Source: CAKZLS01 sp963786305 (GTDB lineage Bacteria; Pseudomonadota; Alphaproteobacteria; Rhodospirillales; Defluviicoccaceae). From it: a DNA stretch of 64,000 nucleotides. Below are positions 47,705 through 58,271 of this stretch, in pieces. The stretch lies in contig CAWAYL010000018.1 in assembly GCA_963786305.1 (NCBI GenBank), positions 1 through 64,000 on the forward strand, written 5' to 3'. A model generated the notes under the pieces. The model ran no database searches and was not told the DNA's origin. It saw nothing but the letters and a program-made list of their open reading frames with translations. The first letter of the stretch is position 1. Each line of letters opens with the position of its first letter. Position numbers and translations under genes: made by a program.

Positions 47705-48940
47705 CAATGCGCGACACGGCTCGGGAGGAAGGCACTCGACCCGCCTCGGGTCTCGATAGGGCGAGCGCGCTCGCGTTCGATATCGCCGAATACGACGCCC
47801 GCGTGTTCAAGACCAAGGAGGCGATGCAGGCGCGCGGGATCGACGTGCTGCTGTCCGTCGATCCATCCAACATGGGCTATTTGACCGGCTACGACAGCTG
47901 GTCGTTCTACGTTCACCAACTGGTCGTCATCGCCCTGGAAGAGAACCATCCGATCTGGATCGGCCGTGGCATGGATGGGGCCGGTGCCAGGGTGACCACC
48001 TACCTCGAGGACCGGAACATCGTGGCCTATCCGGACGATTACGTGCAGTCGACGGTCAAGCACCCGATGGACTTCGTCGCCGATTTCCTCAGGACCAAGG
48101 GCTGGGATCGCCGGGCGCTCGGGGTGGAGATGGACTCGTACTATTTCACCGCGGCGGCTTACGAAGTGCTCAAGCGCCGGCTTCCCAACGCCACGTTCAA
48201 GAACGCAGACCTGTTGATCAACTGGATCCGGGTCATCAAGTCGACGCAGGAAATCGCGTACATGACGCAAGCCGCGCGCATCGTCGAAAAGGCGATGGCC
48301 GCGGCGATCGACGCGATCGACCCCGCCAACAGGCAGTGCGACGCGGCCGCCGATATCTTTCACGCCCAAATCGCGGGAACGCCCGAGTTCGGTGGAGAAT
48401 ACACCGCCATCGTTCCCATGCTGCCGACCGGACCCGGTACGGCCACGCCCCATCTGACATGGAACGACAGCCGTTTTGTTGCGGGCGAGGCGACAATCCT
48501 CGAGCTCGCCGGTTGCCGACGGCGCTATCATTGCCCCCAGGCGCGCACCGTACATATCGGCAAGCCGCCGCAGCGCCTTGTGGACACCGCCGAGATCGTC
48601 GTCGAGGGACTGAACATCGCCCTCGAGGCGGCCAGGCCCGGCGTGACCTGCGAGCAGGTGGAAGCGGCCTGGAGCCGTTCAATTCGCCGCCACGGCCTCG
48701 AGAAAGGGTCGCGCATCGGTTACTCGACCGGGCTCAGCTATCCGCCAGACTGGGGCGAGCACACCGTGAGCCTCCGTCCCGGCGACAAGACCGAACTCAG
48801 GCCCGGCATGACCATCCACATGATTCCCGGTATCTGGATGGACGACTGGGGCATTGAGATCTCGGAGTGCTTCCGGGTGACCGAATTCGGGCGCCGAGGC
48901 GTTCTGTACAACGCCGAGGCGACTGTTCATCAAGGATTGA
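47701..48940 (+). CDS. doeA: Ectoine hydrolase DoeA/EutD, frameshifted near the 3' end
   Basis: Creatinase/prolidase-fold (M24) hydrolase that opens the ectoine ring to N-acetyl-diaminobutyrate; about 412 residues. N-terminal creatinase domain with DVLLSVDPSNMGYLTGYDSW, catalytic domain with WIRVIKSTQEIAYMTQAARI, EFGGEYTAIVPMLPTG, GYSTGLSYPPDWGEHTVSL and ISECFRVTE. One base too many near 48888 diverts the frame into the tRNA-Gln gene; the other frame gives GAEAFCTTPRRLFIKD and stops at 48938-48940, the expected end of the family. Last gene of the forward operon. Confidence 0.9.
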
Positions 48941-48955
48941 GTGTCTTCGCCGGGT

Positions 48956-49030
48956 TGGCTGGGGCGTCAGGACTCGAACCTGAAATGCCTGGACCAAAAC
49001 CAGGTGTGATGCCAATTTCACCACGCCCCA
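48956..49030 (-). tRNA. tRNA-Gln(UUG)
   Basis: 75-base cloverleaf with encoded CCA. Acceptor arm TGGGGCGT pairs with ACGCCCCA, G73 precedes CCA, as in bacterial tRNA-Gln with the U1-A72 pair. The anticodon arm is CCTGG-TTTTGGT-CCAGG, so the anticodon is TTG (CAA codons), and the T arm contains GGTTCGAGTCC. Its 3' end points at the end of the ectoine cluster, only 15 bases from the eutD stop. Confidence 0.95.
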
Positions 49031-49116
49031 AGTACCACCGTAAAGTCGCCCATACTTAGCCGCAATCCGCCCCGCTCGCAACCGGCGGGTAAGGGCGGGA
49101 GCCGGTGCGGTTGCTT

Positions 49117-50957
49117 TCACGCCGCCGCGCCGTTGCCATTACGCTTGCTGGCGCGCTTCTCCGTGGGCGGCGGCGGGGAGAAGCTGAGAATCACGTCACC
49201 GGCCTCGGCCGAGGGTCGGCCCTCGTCGGTGCTGAAGGCGATTTCTCCGGACGGCCGCACCGCGAACAGCATCTCCGTTCCCTCGGGTCGATCGGACAGA
49301 TAGCGGTCGAGATCGTATTCGTCGGTGAGGCGGGTCTTCTGAAAGCCCCACCCGTGACGGCGGCGCTTCGCCAGTGCGTAGTAACCGGTGCCGGACTGCA
49401 GCAGCGTCCGCCCCCGGATGGTGTGCGCCAGATCCTTTTCGTCGTCGTCGCCGTTGGTCCGGGTCCCGAGCTGATACACCCGGTGACGGCCGATCTCGGG
49501 AGCGAACTGGGAACAGACCAGGGCGTTGTAGGAATCATTGTCGGTCAGCGCTAACAGATACCCGAAGCGATTCATGTCGAGGTGGAATTCGGCGGCCTCG
49601 GAGAGAATCTCGCCGTAATACGTGGAGAGCCCGGCAAGCCGGATCTGGCGCAGCCGGCGCCAGTTGTCGTCGACGACAGTGGCCGGGATTTCGAGATCCT
49701 TGAGCGCGGTGGCGAGGCCCATGCTCCAGGGCGACGCGCCGACGAGGATCACGCCAGGTTTGTCGGTGGCTGACAATCCCAGGTGCCGGCTCAACCAGCC
49801 GATGGTGAAGCCGTGGGCGATGACCGTGGCGAACACGATGGCGAAGGTCAGCGGCACGAGCATGGCGGCGTCCTCGTACCCAAGGTTCACCAGCGACGGT
49901 CCGAACAGGCCCGCCACCGCCACCGCGACGATGCCGCGCGGCGCGATCCAGCCGACCAGGGCCCGCTCCCGCCAAGTCAGGCCGGAGCCGATGGTACTGA
50001 GCCAGATGGTCAGCGGCCGAACGATAAAAAGGATGGCGCCGACGAACGCGGCCATACGCCAGTCGGCGGACAGGATGACGTCGCGGGGCAGCGACGCGCT
50101 GAGCACGACGAACACGGCGGACACCAGAAGGACGGTGATGTTTTCCTTGAAGCGGCGCAACTCGTGAATGCTGGCCAGCCGCGCGTTGGCGAGGGTGATG
50201 CCGAAAACGGTGACGGCCAGCAGGCCGCTTTCCTCCTGGACGAGATTGGCGCCCTCAAAACAGGCGAGAACGACGCACAGAAGGGCCGGCGCCTTGAGGT
50301 ATTCTGGCACCAGCCCGCGCGAAAACGCGTTACGCGAGCAGCCGTCCGAACCCGATACCGAGAACCACGGCCAATGCGATGGCGGCGACAAGCGTGGCAC
50401 CGGCAACGACCAAAGTCTCGTCGCGGTGGGCTACGGTCACCACCTCGTAGACGAGCACGGCCAGCAACGCGCCGATGGGATCGTTGATGATCCCCTCCCA
50501 CTTCAACACCGCCGCCGGACGCGAGGTCGAGTTTGGCCTGGCGCAACAGCGGAATGATGACGGTCGGGCCGGTGACCACGAGAATGCCCCCGAACAAAAT
50601 GGCGACGGGCCACGACAGGCCGGCGGCATAGTGCGCCGCCAGAGACCCCAGCAGCCAACCGACGGGCGCGCCGACGATCACCAGGCGCCGGACCGCCGCG
50701 GAGACCCCCCGCAATTCACGGAAGTCGAGGTTCAGGCCACCCTCGAACAGAATGATGGCAACGGCGATGGACACCATCGGCTGGAACAGGGGGCCGAAAT
50801 CCGTGACGGGGTCGAGAACGCCCAATACCGGGCCCGCCGTCACGCCCGCCAGCGCCAGAAGGACAATCGCCGGCAACTGCAACCGCCAGGCCAACCACTG
50901 CGAGCCGAATCCGAGCGCAACGATGAGCACAACCTTGATGATGAGATGGTCTTCCAT
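49117..50957 (-). CDS. NhaP-type cation:proton antiporter with C-terminal TrkA domains, frameshifted
   Basis: Inner-membrane monovalent cation/H+ antiporter, about 613 residues. From ATG 50957: VVLIVALGFGSQWLAW, PAIVLLALAGVTAGPVLG, IILFEGGLNLDFRELRG, TGPTVIIPLLRQ. Shifts lie near 50520 and 50340; between them is the frame with EGIINDPIGALLAVLVYEVV, the conserved ND(P) site of CPA1. The last frame contains LVGWIAPRGIVAVAVAGLF, then a TrkA-N Rossmann part (GVILVGASPWSMGLATALK) and a TrkA-C end. It may help osmotic or pH balance. Neighbour of tRNA-Gln, reverse strand. Confidence 0.85.
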
Positions 50958-51054
50958 TGGATCCTTCGCCGATTGCCCCCACCGAACGGCGGAGCATTGC
51001 TCAAGTCGTTACTCCGGAGCAACAACGATCGTCGAAGATTGAACGAACCGGTCT

Positions 51055-51942
51055 TTAGGCCGGCTGCGCCTGGGTCAGCGGCGCCGGTTCGATCCACCAC
51101 TCGGGGTGCCCCTGGCGAAGGCGCTGGGCGCCCCGCTCCGCATCGTCGCGGATGGCGAACAGCGCGAAGCAGGTGGCGCCGCTGCCGCTCATGCGGCTCA
51201 ACAGCACGCCCGGCAGGAGGTCGAGTTCGGCGAGCACCGTTCCGACAACCGGCTCTAGCTCCACGGCCGCAAGCGTCAGGTCGTTGCGGCGTTCGGCCAG
51301 ATGCCTGGCCAACTGTTCGGCGTCGGCCGGCGGCGCGCGCAGCGGCGCCGCGGCTGAAAACGGGCCGTCGCGGCGCTTAAACACGACGGGCGTGGCCATC
51401 TCCACCCCTGGATTGACCAGGACCATCCAGCACGCGGGCAGAGCCGGCGCCAGTGCGATCTCCTCGCCAATGCCGGCGACGCTCGCCGGATAACCGGCGA
51501 GGCACACCGGAACGTCGGCGCCGAGCGTCAAGGCCAGCGCATGCAGATCCTCGGCTGCGGGAGTCACCGCCCACACGCGCATCAGCGCCTTCAAGGCCGC
51601 CGCCGCGTCGGCCGATCCGCCGCCGATACCCGCCGCCACCGGCAGCCGCTTGATCAGGTGAATATGTCCCCGCGCCTTGATCCCGGCCCCGGCGGCGAGG
51701 CCTTGCGCCGCCTTCAAGACCAGGTTCTCCGGGCCCGTCGGAAGGGCCGGCCCGAACGGTCCGGAAATGCTCAGCCGCAAGCTCTCGTCGGGGCGGACAT
51801 GGACGGTGTCACCGATACCGGCGAAGACGACGAGGCTATCCAGCAGATGATAGCCATCGGCGCGGCGCCCGGTGACGTGAAGGTAGAGATTGATCTTGGC
51901 CGGCGCGTTCGTCGCGATCCCGTCCCTTCGCCGATCATTCAT
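51055..51942 (-). CDS. ispE: 4-diphosphocytidyl-2-C-methyl-D-erythritol kinase IspE
   Basis: GHMP kinase of the non-mevalonate isoprenoid pathway, 295 residues from ATG 51942 (MNDRRRDGIATNAPAKINLYL). Conserved NAPAKINLYLHVTGRRADGY at the start, the ATP loop KRLPVAAGIGGGSADAAAAL (residues about 100-119), LGADVPVCL with the Asp, and LSRMSGSGATCFALF near the C-terminus. The start overlaps the stop of the TPR lipoprotein by 8 bases. Intact. Confidence 0.94.
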   Translation of the reverse strand: MNDRRRDGIATNAPAKINLYLHVTGRRADGYHLLDSLVVFAGIGDTVHVRPDESLRLSISGPFGPALPTGPENLVLKAAQGLAAGAGIKARGHIHLIKRLPVAAGIGGGSADAAAALKALMRVWAVTPAAEDLHALALTLGADVPVCLAGYPASVAGIGEEIALAPALPACWMVLVNPGVEMATPVVFKRRDGPFSAAAPLRAPPADAEQLARHLAERRNDLTLAAVELEPVVGTVLAELDLLPGVLLSRMSGSGATCFALFAIRDDAERGAQRLRQGHPEWWIEPAPLTQAQPA

Positions 51943-53689
51943 CGAGGACGGCGTTGGCCTCCTTGACCAATCCCTTGTCGAGCTTGTCTTCGAGCTTGGC
52001 CCGGAGCTCCGCGTCGGGTTCGAGGGCGAGAGCGCCGAGCCACTGATACCGGGCTTCGCGGGTGCGTCCCACCGCCCAGTAGGCATCGCCCAGGTGATCG
52101 TTGATCACCGCGTCTTCGGGCCGCAATTCCACCGCTCGCTCCAGTTCGCGCACCGCCTCTTCGTATTTGCCGATCTGGTAGTACGCCCAGCCGAGGCTGT
52201 CGACGATGTATCCGTCGTCGGGGCGCTGTTCCACCGCCTTGCGGATCATGGCCTGGGCCTCGTCCAGGTTCTGCCCCTTCTCGATCCAGGAGTAACCGAG
52301 ATAGTTCAGGACGAACGGCTGGTCCGGCTCGAACTCCAGGGCCTTGAGGAAGTCCTGTTCCGCTTGCGGCCAGCGCTTGGCCCGTTCCAGCGCGATCCCC
52401 CGGGCGTACAGCAGCCGCCAGTGATAGGGGTGCAACTCGGGAATGCGCGAAAAGGCCCCGTCATAGGCATCCACCGCCTCATCGAAGCGTTCCTGGGACC
52501 GGAAGATGTCGCCAAGGTCGACCAACGGCTCGGGGTCGTCGGCATATTCGTCGGCGAGGTCGCGCAGTTGCTCGGCGGCATCGTCGAACCGGTTCATGCG
52601 GTTGAGGTTGAGCGCGATGTTGAGGCGCGCCTGACGCGACAACGGCGACGCCGGATCCACCGACGCATACAGCCGATTGGCCTGTTCACGCCGCTCCAGC
52701 GATTCCATCAAATCCGCCACCAGCATCTGCAGCGCCGGAAAATCCGGTTGCAGATAGAGCCCGAGTTGGCCCAGCACCAGCGCCATCTCCGATGTATTCT
52801 GGCGCGACAGCGCGCCGACGGCGTCGAACAAGGCCAGGGACGCCCCATCCGCCGCCGACTTGACTTCCCGTCGATTAACGGCGTTATCGTCCACACGCGT
52901 CAGCGCGGCGGAGATCATCGCTGAGCCCGGATGATCTTCCAGGTATCCCTGATAAAGGGCGCGTGCCTCTTGCGGCGCGCCGGAGCGCTCGAAAACGCCG
53001 CCCATGAGCTGGACCAGAACCAATGACAGCCGCTCGCCCCGCGCCGCCGCCCGAGCATAGCGCAGCGCATCCTCCTCGGCGCCGGAGGCGTCACTGATCA
53101 ACGCCGCATGGAGATTGAACAATGTCTCCAAGCCCTGTTGATCGGCCAGAACCTGAAGCTCGGCGATGCCCCGTTCGGGATGCCCGAGACCATACAAGGT
53201 CCAGCCTCTCAGCATCTTGCTCAGAAACAGGCTGATCCGCCCCTCGGGCAGCGCCGCCAGACGGTCGTCGGCCGCCGCGTACTTGCCGAGACGGATGTCA
53301 TCGACGGCGGCGACCACGTGCGCGAGGGTCGCGTCGGGTTTTTCGGTGCCGATCACTTTTCGGGCCAGCGCCACCGCCTCCGGAACGCGGCCATCGAGAA
53401 GCAGCGTCAGGTACGCCCGGTTGACCAATACCGGGTCGTCCGGCGCTCCCTCGAGCGCCGACAGCAGAAACCGGGCGGCGTCGGAGTCTCGGCGGACCTT
53501 GCTGGCATGTCGGGCGGCCAGATAATTGCCGGTCAACGTCTGTCCCGGCCTGACGGCGGCGGCGGTCGCGACCTCGTCCAATCCATCGACGCCGCTCGAC
53601 GCGCACGCCACCGGCATCAGGCCGATGACCATGACGGCAACGGTCTGGCGCACGCTAAACAGCCGAAAACAACGCAACTGGGAATTCAT
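51935..53689 (-). CDS. TPR-repeat lipoprotein
   Basis: Outer or inner membrane lipoprotein with tetratricopeptide repeats, 584 residues from ATG 53689 (MNSQLRCFRLFSVRQTV); the frame is open to 53890 but that part overlaps ETF-QO. The signal VMVIGLMPVACASSG has a lipobox-like end with the acylated Cys. TPR motifs are clearest in the C-terminal half, for example QARLNIALNLNRMNRFDDAA, DEAVDAYDGAFSRIP, LNYLGYSWIEKGQNLDEA and DSLGWAYYQIGKYEEAV. Likely scaffold for a protein complex; partner unknown. Between ETF-QO and ispE, an order I associate with Rhodospirillales. Confidence 0.88.
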   Translation of the reverse strand: MNSQLRCFRLFSVRQTVAVMVIGLMPVACASSGVDGLDEVATAAAVRPGQTLTGNYLAARHASKVRRDSDAARFLLSALEGAPDDPVLVNRAYLTLLLDGRVPEAVALARKVIGTEKPDATLAHVVAAVDDIRLGKYAAADDRLAALPEGRISLFLSKMLRGWTLYGLGHPERGIAELQVLADQQGLETLFNLHAALISDASGAEEDALRYARAAARGERLSLVLVQLMGGVFERSGAPQEARALYQGYLEDHPGSAMISAALTRVDDNAVNRREVKSAADGASLALFDAVGALSRQNTSEMALVLGQLGLYLQPDFPALQMLVADLMESLERREQANRLYASVDPASPLSRQARLNIALNLNRMNRFDDAAEQLRDLADEYADDPEPLVDLGDIFRSQERFDEAVDAYDGAFSRIPELHPYHWRLLYARGIALERAKRWPQAEQDFLKALEFEPDQPFVLNYLGYSWIEKGQNLDEAQAMIRKAVEQRPDDGYIVDSLGWAYYQIGKYEEAVRELERAVELRPEDAVINDHLGDAYWAVGRTREARYQWLGALALEPDAELRAKLEDKLDKGLVKEANAVLDE

Positions 53690-53700
53690 CAACACCGGCC

Positions 53701-55328
53701 TCACATGTTCGGATAATTGGGTCCCCCCCACCTTCTGGCACCACCCAGTTAATATTTTGTGTCGGATCCTTGATGTCGCAGGTCTTGCAATGCACGCAGT
53801 TCTGCGCGTTGATTTGCAATTTCTTGTTGCCGCCCTCCTCGACGAACTCGTAGACGCCGGCTGGACAATAGCGCTGCTCCGGCCCGTCATAGACCGGAAG
53901 ATTGACGTCCACGGGTACCGAATCGTCCTTGAGGGTCAGGTGGCTGGGCTGGTTTTCCTCATGGTTGGTGTTTGAGATGAAAACCGAAGACAGCTTGTCG
54001 AAGGTGATGACACCATCGGGCTTCGGGTAGTCGATCTTCGGGCTCTCGGACGCCTTCTTTAATTGCGCATGATCCGGATGATGCGTGAAGGTCCACGGTG
54101 CCCGGCCGAAAAACACATAGGTATCGAGCGCCGAATAGGTGAGCCCGGCCCAGAACCCCTTGTGGAACGCCGGCTTGATGTTGCGGACCTTGTACAGTTC
54201 GTCCCACACCCAAGATTTTTTGAGCGCTTCGGGATAGGCTTCGACAATCGGCTGGGGATCGTCGCCGCCGAGCGCCTCGAACACCGCGTCGGCGCACAAC
54301 ATGGCGGATTTCATCGCCGTGTGGGTCCCCTTGATCTTCGGGACGTTGAGGAAACCTGCGGTATCGCCCACCAGCGCGCCGCCGGGAAACACCAGCTTGG
54401 GAATGGACTGATAGCCGCCCTCCGACAAGGCCCGCGCGCCATAGGAGACGCGGCGGCCCCCTTCGAAGGTGGGGCGGATGGAGGGATGGGTCTTGAACCG
54501 CTGAAATTCGTCGAACGGGCTGAGATGAGGGTTTTTGTAATCGAGGCCGATGACGAACCCCACCGCCACCTGATTGTCCTCGAGATGATAGAGGAACGAA
54601 CCGCCGTAGGTCTGGCTGTCCATCGGCCAGCCCACCGTATGCACGATCTTGCCGGGATGATGCTTGGCGGCATCCACCTCCCACAGTTCCTTGATGCCGA
54701 TGCCGTAATTCTGCGGCGCGACGCCGTCGCGCAAATCGAAACGCTCGAACAGGGTCTTGGTCAGCGACCCGCGGCAGCCCTCGGCAAAAATGGTGTATTT
54801 GGCATGCAGCTCGACGCCGGGCTCGTAACCTTCGGAGGGCTTGCCGTCGCGGCCCACGCCCATGTCGCCGGTGGCGACACCCTTGACCCGCCCGTCCTCA
54901 TGATAGAGCACCTCGGCCGCGGCGAACCCGGGATACACCTCGACGCCCAGGCTCTCCGCCTGCTCGCCCAGCCACCGGCAGACATTGCCGAGGCTGACGA
55001 TATAGTTGCCGTGGTTGTTCATCTGCGGCGGCGTCGGCAGCTTGTAGGATTTCGTCTCCGTCAGAAACAGGAAATGATCCTCGGTCGCCGGCGTCACCAG
55101 CGGCGCTCCCTTGTCCTTCCAGTCGGGGATCAGTTCGTCCAGCGACTTGGTCTCGATCACCGCGCCGGAAAGGATATGCGCGCCGATTTCCGAGCCTTTT
55201 TCCACCAGGCACACGGAGATGTCGCGCTCGCTTTTCTGCGCCAACTGCATCAATCGGATGGCGGCGCTCAACCCGGATGGTCCACCGCCAACCACAACCA
55301 CGTCAAATTCCATCGATTCCCGTTCCAT
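53701..55328 (-). CDS. Electron transfer flavoprotein-ubiquinone oxidoreductase, one frameshift at the end
   Basis: Links ETF (from fatty acid and amino acid oxidation) to ubiquinone in the inner membrane. FAD motif VVVVGGGPSGLSAAIRLMQ at residues 9-27, EIGAHILSGAVIE, AEGCRGSLTKTLFERF, FPGGALVGDTAGFLN and the [4Fe-4S] end NCVHCKTCDIKDP plus the late Cys region. The called frame runs past the normal end; in the G7 run at about 53724-53730 (C7 on the + strand) one more G restores PNYPNM and a stop at 53701. About 542 residues. Start ATG 55328 (MERES) or ATG 55313 (MEFDVV). Confidence 0.94.
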
Positions 55329-55464
55329 GGGACTCCTTACTCCTCAAACAGCAGATATACCTCTTCATTCACTTTATAACATAAGGGAACCAATCGGCTC
55401 TGCACAATCAATCATACTCGTGCAACCGGTTTGAACGTCGAAACCGCGGTGCTACAGTGCCGCC

Positions 55465-56340
55465 ATGGACCAGCAAACGAAACTTTCCATTGCCGAAGCG
55501 CTGCGCTGGCAGCTGGAATCGGGGGTGGACGAGACCATCGGCGGACAGCCGGTCAATCGATACGAAACCGCGGCTACAACGCGTGCGTCGGAGCGTGCGG
55601 TGGAGTTTTCGGCGGCTACCCCTGATCCGGAACCCGCTCGACCGCCCCCGACACCGACACCAACACCGACACAACTCCTGGACCCGACACCGGCCGCCGA
55701 GGCCTCTCCGATGCCGCCGCCGGCCATGCGCGAAAGCGCCGTGCATACCGCCACCGAACTCGCGGCCGGTGCCAGCACGCTGGAACAACTCCGCGACGCC
55801 CTCGTGGCCTTCGATGGCTGCGCCCTGAAAAGCACCGCCACCAAGCTGGTGTTCATGGACGGCAATCCGCGAGCCCGGATCGTCCTGATCGGCGAGGCGC
55901 CGGGAGCGGAAGAAGACCGCAAGGGGCTGCCCTTCGTCGGACCGAGCGGCCGTCTGCTTGACCGGATGCTGGCATCCATCGATCTCGACCGCGGCAAGGT
56001 GCTCATTTCCAACATCATTTATTGGCGCCCGCCCGGCAACCGCAACCCGTCCACCAGCGAGGTCGCCATGTGCATGCCGTTCGTCGAGCGACTCCTGGAA
56101 TTGGTGGACCCCGACATCGTGGTGGCGCTCGGCGGCCCCGCCGCCGCCGCGCTTCTCGGACAGAAGACCGGCATCGGCAAGTTGCGCGGACGCTGGTTCA
56201 CCTATCAGACGCCGGGGCTTGCCCGTCCGATACCGGCGCGGGCCCTGTTCCATCCGGCCTACCTGCTGCGGTCTCCAGCTCAAAAAAGGCTGGCTTGGCG
56301 CGATCTGCTCGCCATTCGAGAAAAAATTCAGTCCTCGTAG
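55465..56340 (+). CDS. Uracil-DNA glycosylase, family 4-like
   Basis: DNA repair enzyme that removes uracil from DNA, 291 residues. The N-terminal 110 residues are a spacer with a Pro/Thr run (PPPTPTPTPT). The catalytic part has DGCALKSTATKLVF, the active-site loop LIGEAPGAEEDRKGLPFVG, SGRLLDRML, NIIYWRPPGN and the DNA-binding FHPAYLLRSP. Family-4 enzymes bind a [4Fe-4S] cluster through four Cys; here only the Cys of DGCALK and of AMCMPF are in the expected places, so the cluster may be absent or different. Divergent from ETF-QO. Confidence 0.87.
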   Translation: MDQQTKLSIAEALRWQLESGVDETIGGQPVNRYETAATTRASERAVEFSAATPDPEPARPPPTPTPTPTQLLDPTPAAEASPMPPPAMRESAVHTATELAAGASTLEQLRDALVAFDGCALKSTATKLVFMDGNPRARIVLIGEAPGAEEDRKGLPFVGPSGRLLDRMLASIDLDRGKVLISNIIYWRPPGNRNPSTSEVAMCMPFVERLLELVDPDIVVALGGPAAAALLGQKTGIGKLRGRWFTYQTPGLARPIPARALFHPAYLLRSPAQKRLAWRDLLAIREKIQSS

Positions 56341-56467
56341 AATTTTATATTTATTTTAATCCAATATAATTTTCGGAAAGGGTCATCGATGATTTGCGGC
56401 TTTCACTTGCTCCATGTTGAAAAATACTTATACTTGAGAAAGTAGGTTCTGGTCTGAGGATAAATCC

Positions 56468-58271
56468 GTGGGTGTATGCGTCCGGCGATGGTTGGTCGTC
56501 GTGCTGGTTGCCGGTTGGTGTTTGACGCCGATCGCCGCTCGCGCCGACCTCGACACGGCGGGACCGGAGGACGCGGGGTTGGTAACATCCCTCCCCCGCG
56601 TCCTCTCGTCTTCGGATGTGCTGCACTACAAACAGATGTTCGCACTCGGCGCGAAGGGCCAATGGTCGCGGGTCGACTCTCTGGCCGCCAAACTACAGGA
56701 CCGGCTCCTGATGGGTCATGTGATGGCCCAGCGCTACCTCCACCCTAAAGCCTACCGGTCACAATACCCGGAGTTGCAGGCGTGGATGACCCGGTATGCG
56801 GACCATCCGGACGCCGACGACATCTACTCGCTGGGTCAGCGCCGCAAACCCAAGCGCGGCGTGGGTCTGGCGCGCCCCAGCCGGCCGCAACAGACTTACG
56901 CGGCGTCGGGCCGGCCGCGCGCGTCTCTACCCGCCATACCGTCCAAACATCTCGGCCGGGCGGCACGAAAGCAGGCGGCGGCTCTCAAGCGCAAGATCCG
57001 CGCGGCCGTGTGGCGGGGACAGACCGCCACCGCCAAAACACTGATCCAATCGACGGCGGCCCAGCGCCTGTTTGGCGCGGTCGAACTGGACGACATGCGG
57101 GCCCGGCTCGGACAGCAGTATTTCATCGACGGACAGGACGCCTGGGCGATCGAGTGGGCCGGCGGCGCGGCGAAACGGTCGGGCCGCTACCTGCCGAAGG
57201 CCCATTGGACGGCGGGTCTCGCGGCATGGAGATCGCGCGATTACGCCCGAGCCGCGAGCCATTTCGAAGCGCTGGCCAAACGCAACGACCTGTCGCCATG
57301 GACGGTGTCCGCGGGTGCCTTCTGGGCCGCTCGAACCAGTCTTGTCGCCAATCGTCCGCGCTCGGTGAATGCCTGGCTGAAGGTGGCGGCGTTGCACCCG
57401 ACCACGTTCTATGGCTTGCTCGCCCGCCACGTTCTCGGCGCGCCCATGCCCTTCCATTGGCGGTCGTCTCTGACCGAACAAGTCGCCCTCGATGCCCTCG
57501 CCCGGTCGCCCGGCGGCAAGCGGGCGCTGGCGCTGGTCCAGACGGGAGAGCTCGAGCGCGCCGAGCAGGAGTTGAGAATTCTGGCGGGACGCGGCAGCGC
57601 CGACATCGACCGGGGCATCGTCGTCGCGGCCAGCCGAGCGGGCATGCCCAACCTGGCGCTGCGTTTGCACGACCGGGTATTTCCCAATGGCGGTGGCATC
57701 GATGCCGCCGCCTATCCCGTTCCGCCATGGGTTCCCGACGGCGGTTTCGCCGTCGACCGGGCGCTGGTGTACGCGGTGATCCGCCAGGAGTTCGCGATTC
57801 AATCCCCGCGCCAGAAGCCGCGCCGGGGCCCGCGGCCTGATGCAACTGATGCCGGCGACCGCCCGCTATGTGGCGCGCGGCACCGGCTACAATGTCCGCG
57901 GGAGGGACACCCTCTACCAACCGTCGGTCAACCTGTCGCTCGGCCAGAAATACCTGCAGATGCTGCTCGGCGACGGTCTCGTCGACGGCGACCTGTTCCG
58001 CCTCGCCACCGCCTGGAACGGCGGCCCGGGCAACCTCCGGGACTGGGGACATCGGGTCGATCATATGAACGACTCGCTGTTCTTCATCGAGTCCATCCCG
58101 GCCCGCGAGACCCGCAATTTCATCGAGCACGTGCTGGCAAATTTGTGGATCTACCGCGACCGCTTCAACCAGCCGTCGCCGTCCCTGGATGCTCTTGCGG
58201 CGGGCCGTTGGCCGGCGTATAGAGCGCTGGACGGCAACCGGTTGCGGGTGGCTACCTATGGCGAAAATTGA
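56468..58271 (+). CDS. Soluble lytic murein transglycosylase, one frameshift
   Basis: Periplasmic peptidoglycan lyase, about 600 residues from GTG 56468. Signal peptide VCVRRWLVVVLVAGWCLTPIAARA. The alpha-helical superhelix covers most of the chain (DARNDL-like TPR-type repeats such as YARAASHFEALAKRNDL, GAFWAARTSL, ALHPTTFYGLLARHVLG). The SLT domain starts at ALVYAVIRQE with the catalytic Glu; an extra A near 57797 shifts the frame, after which FNPRARSRAGARGLMQLMPATA and WNGGPGNLRDW follow, read here in parts. Its end overlaps moaB by 14 bases. Confidence 0.88.

Noticed and set aside
48941..49059. C-terminal extension of EutD
   Set aside because: It reads through the tRNA-Gln gene in a shifted frame; the true end in the other frame is LFIKD with a stop at 48940.
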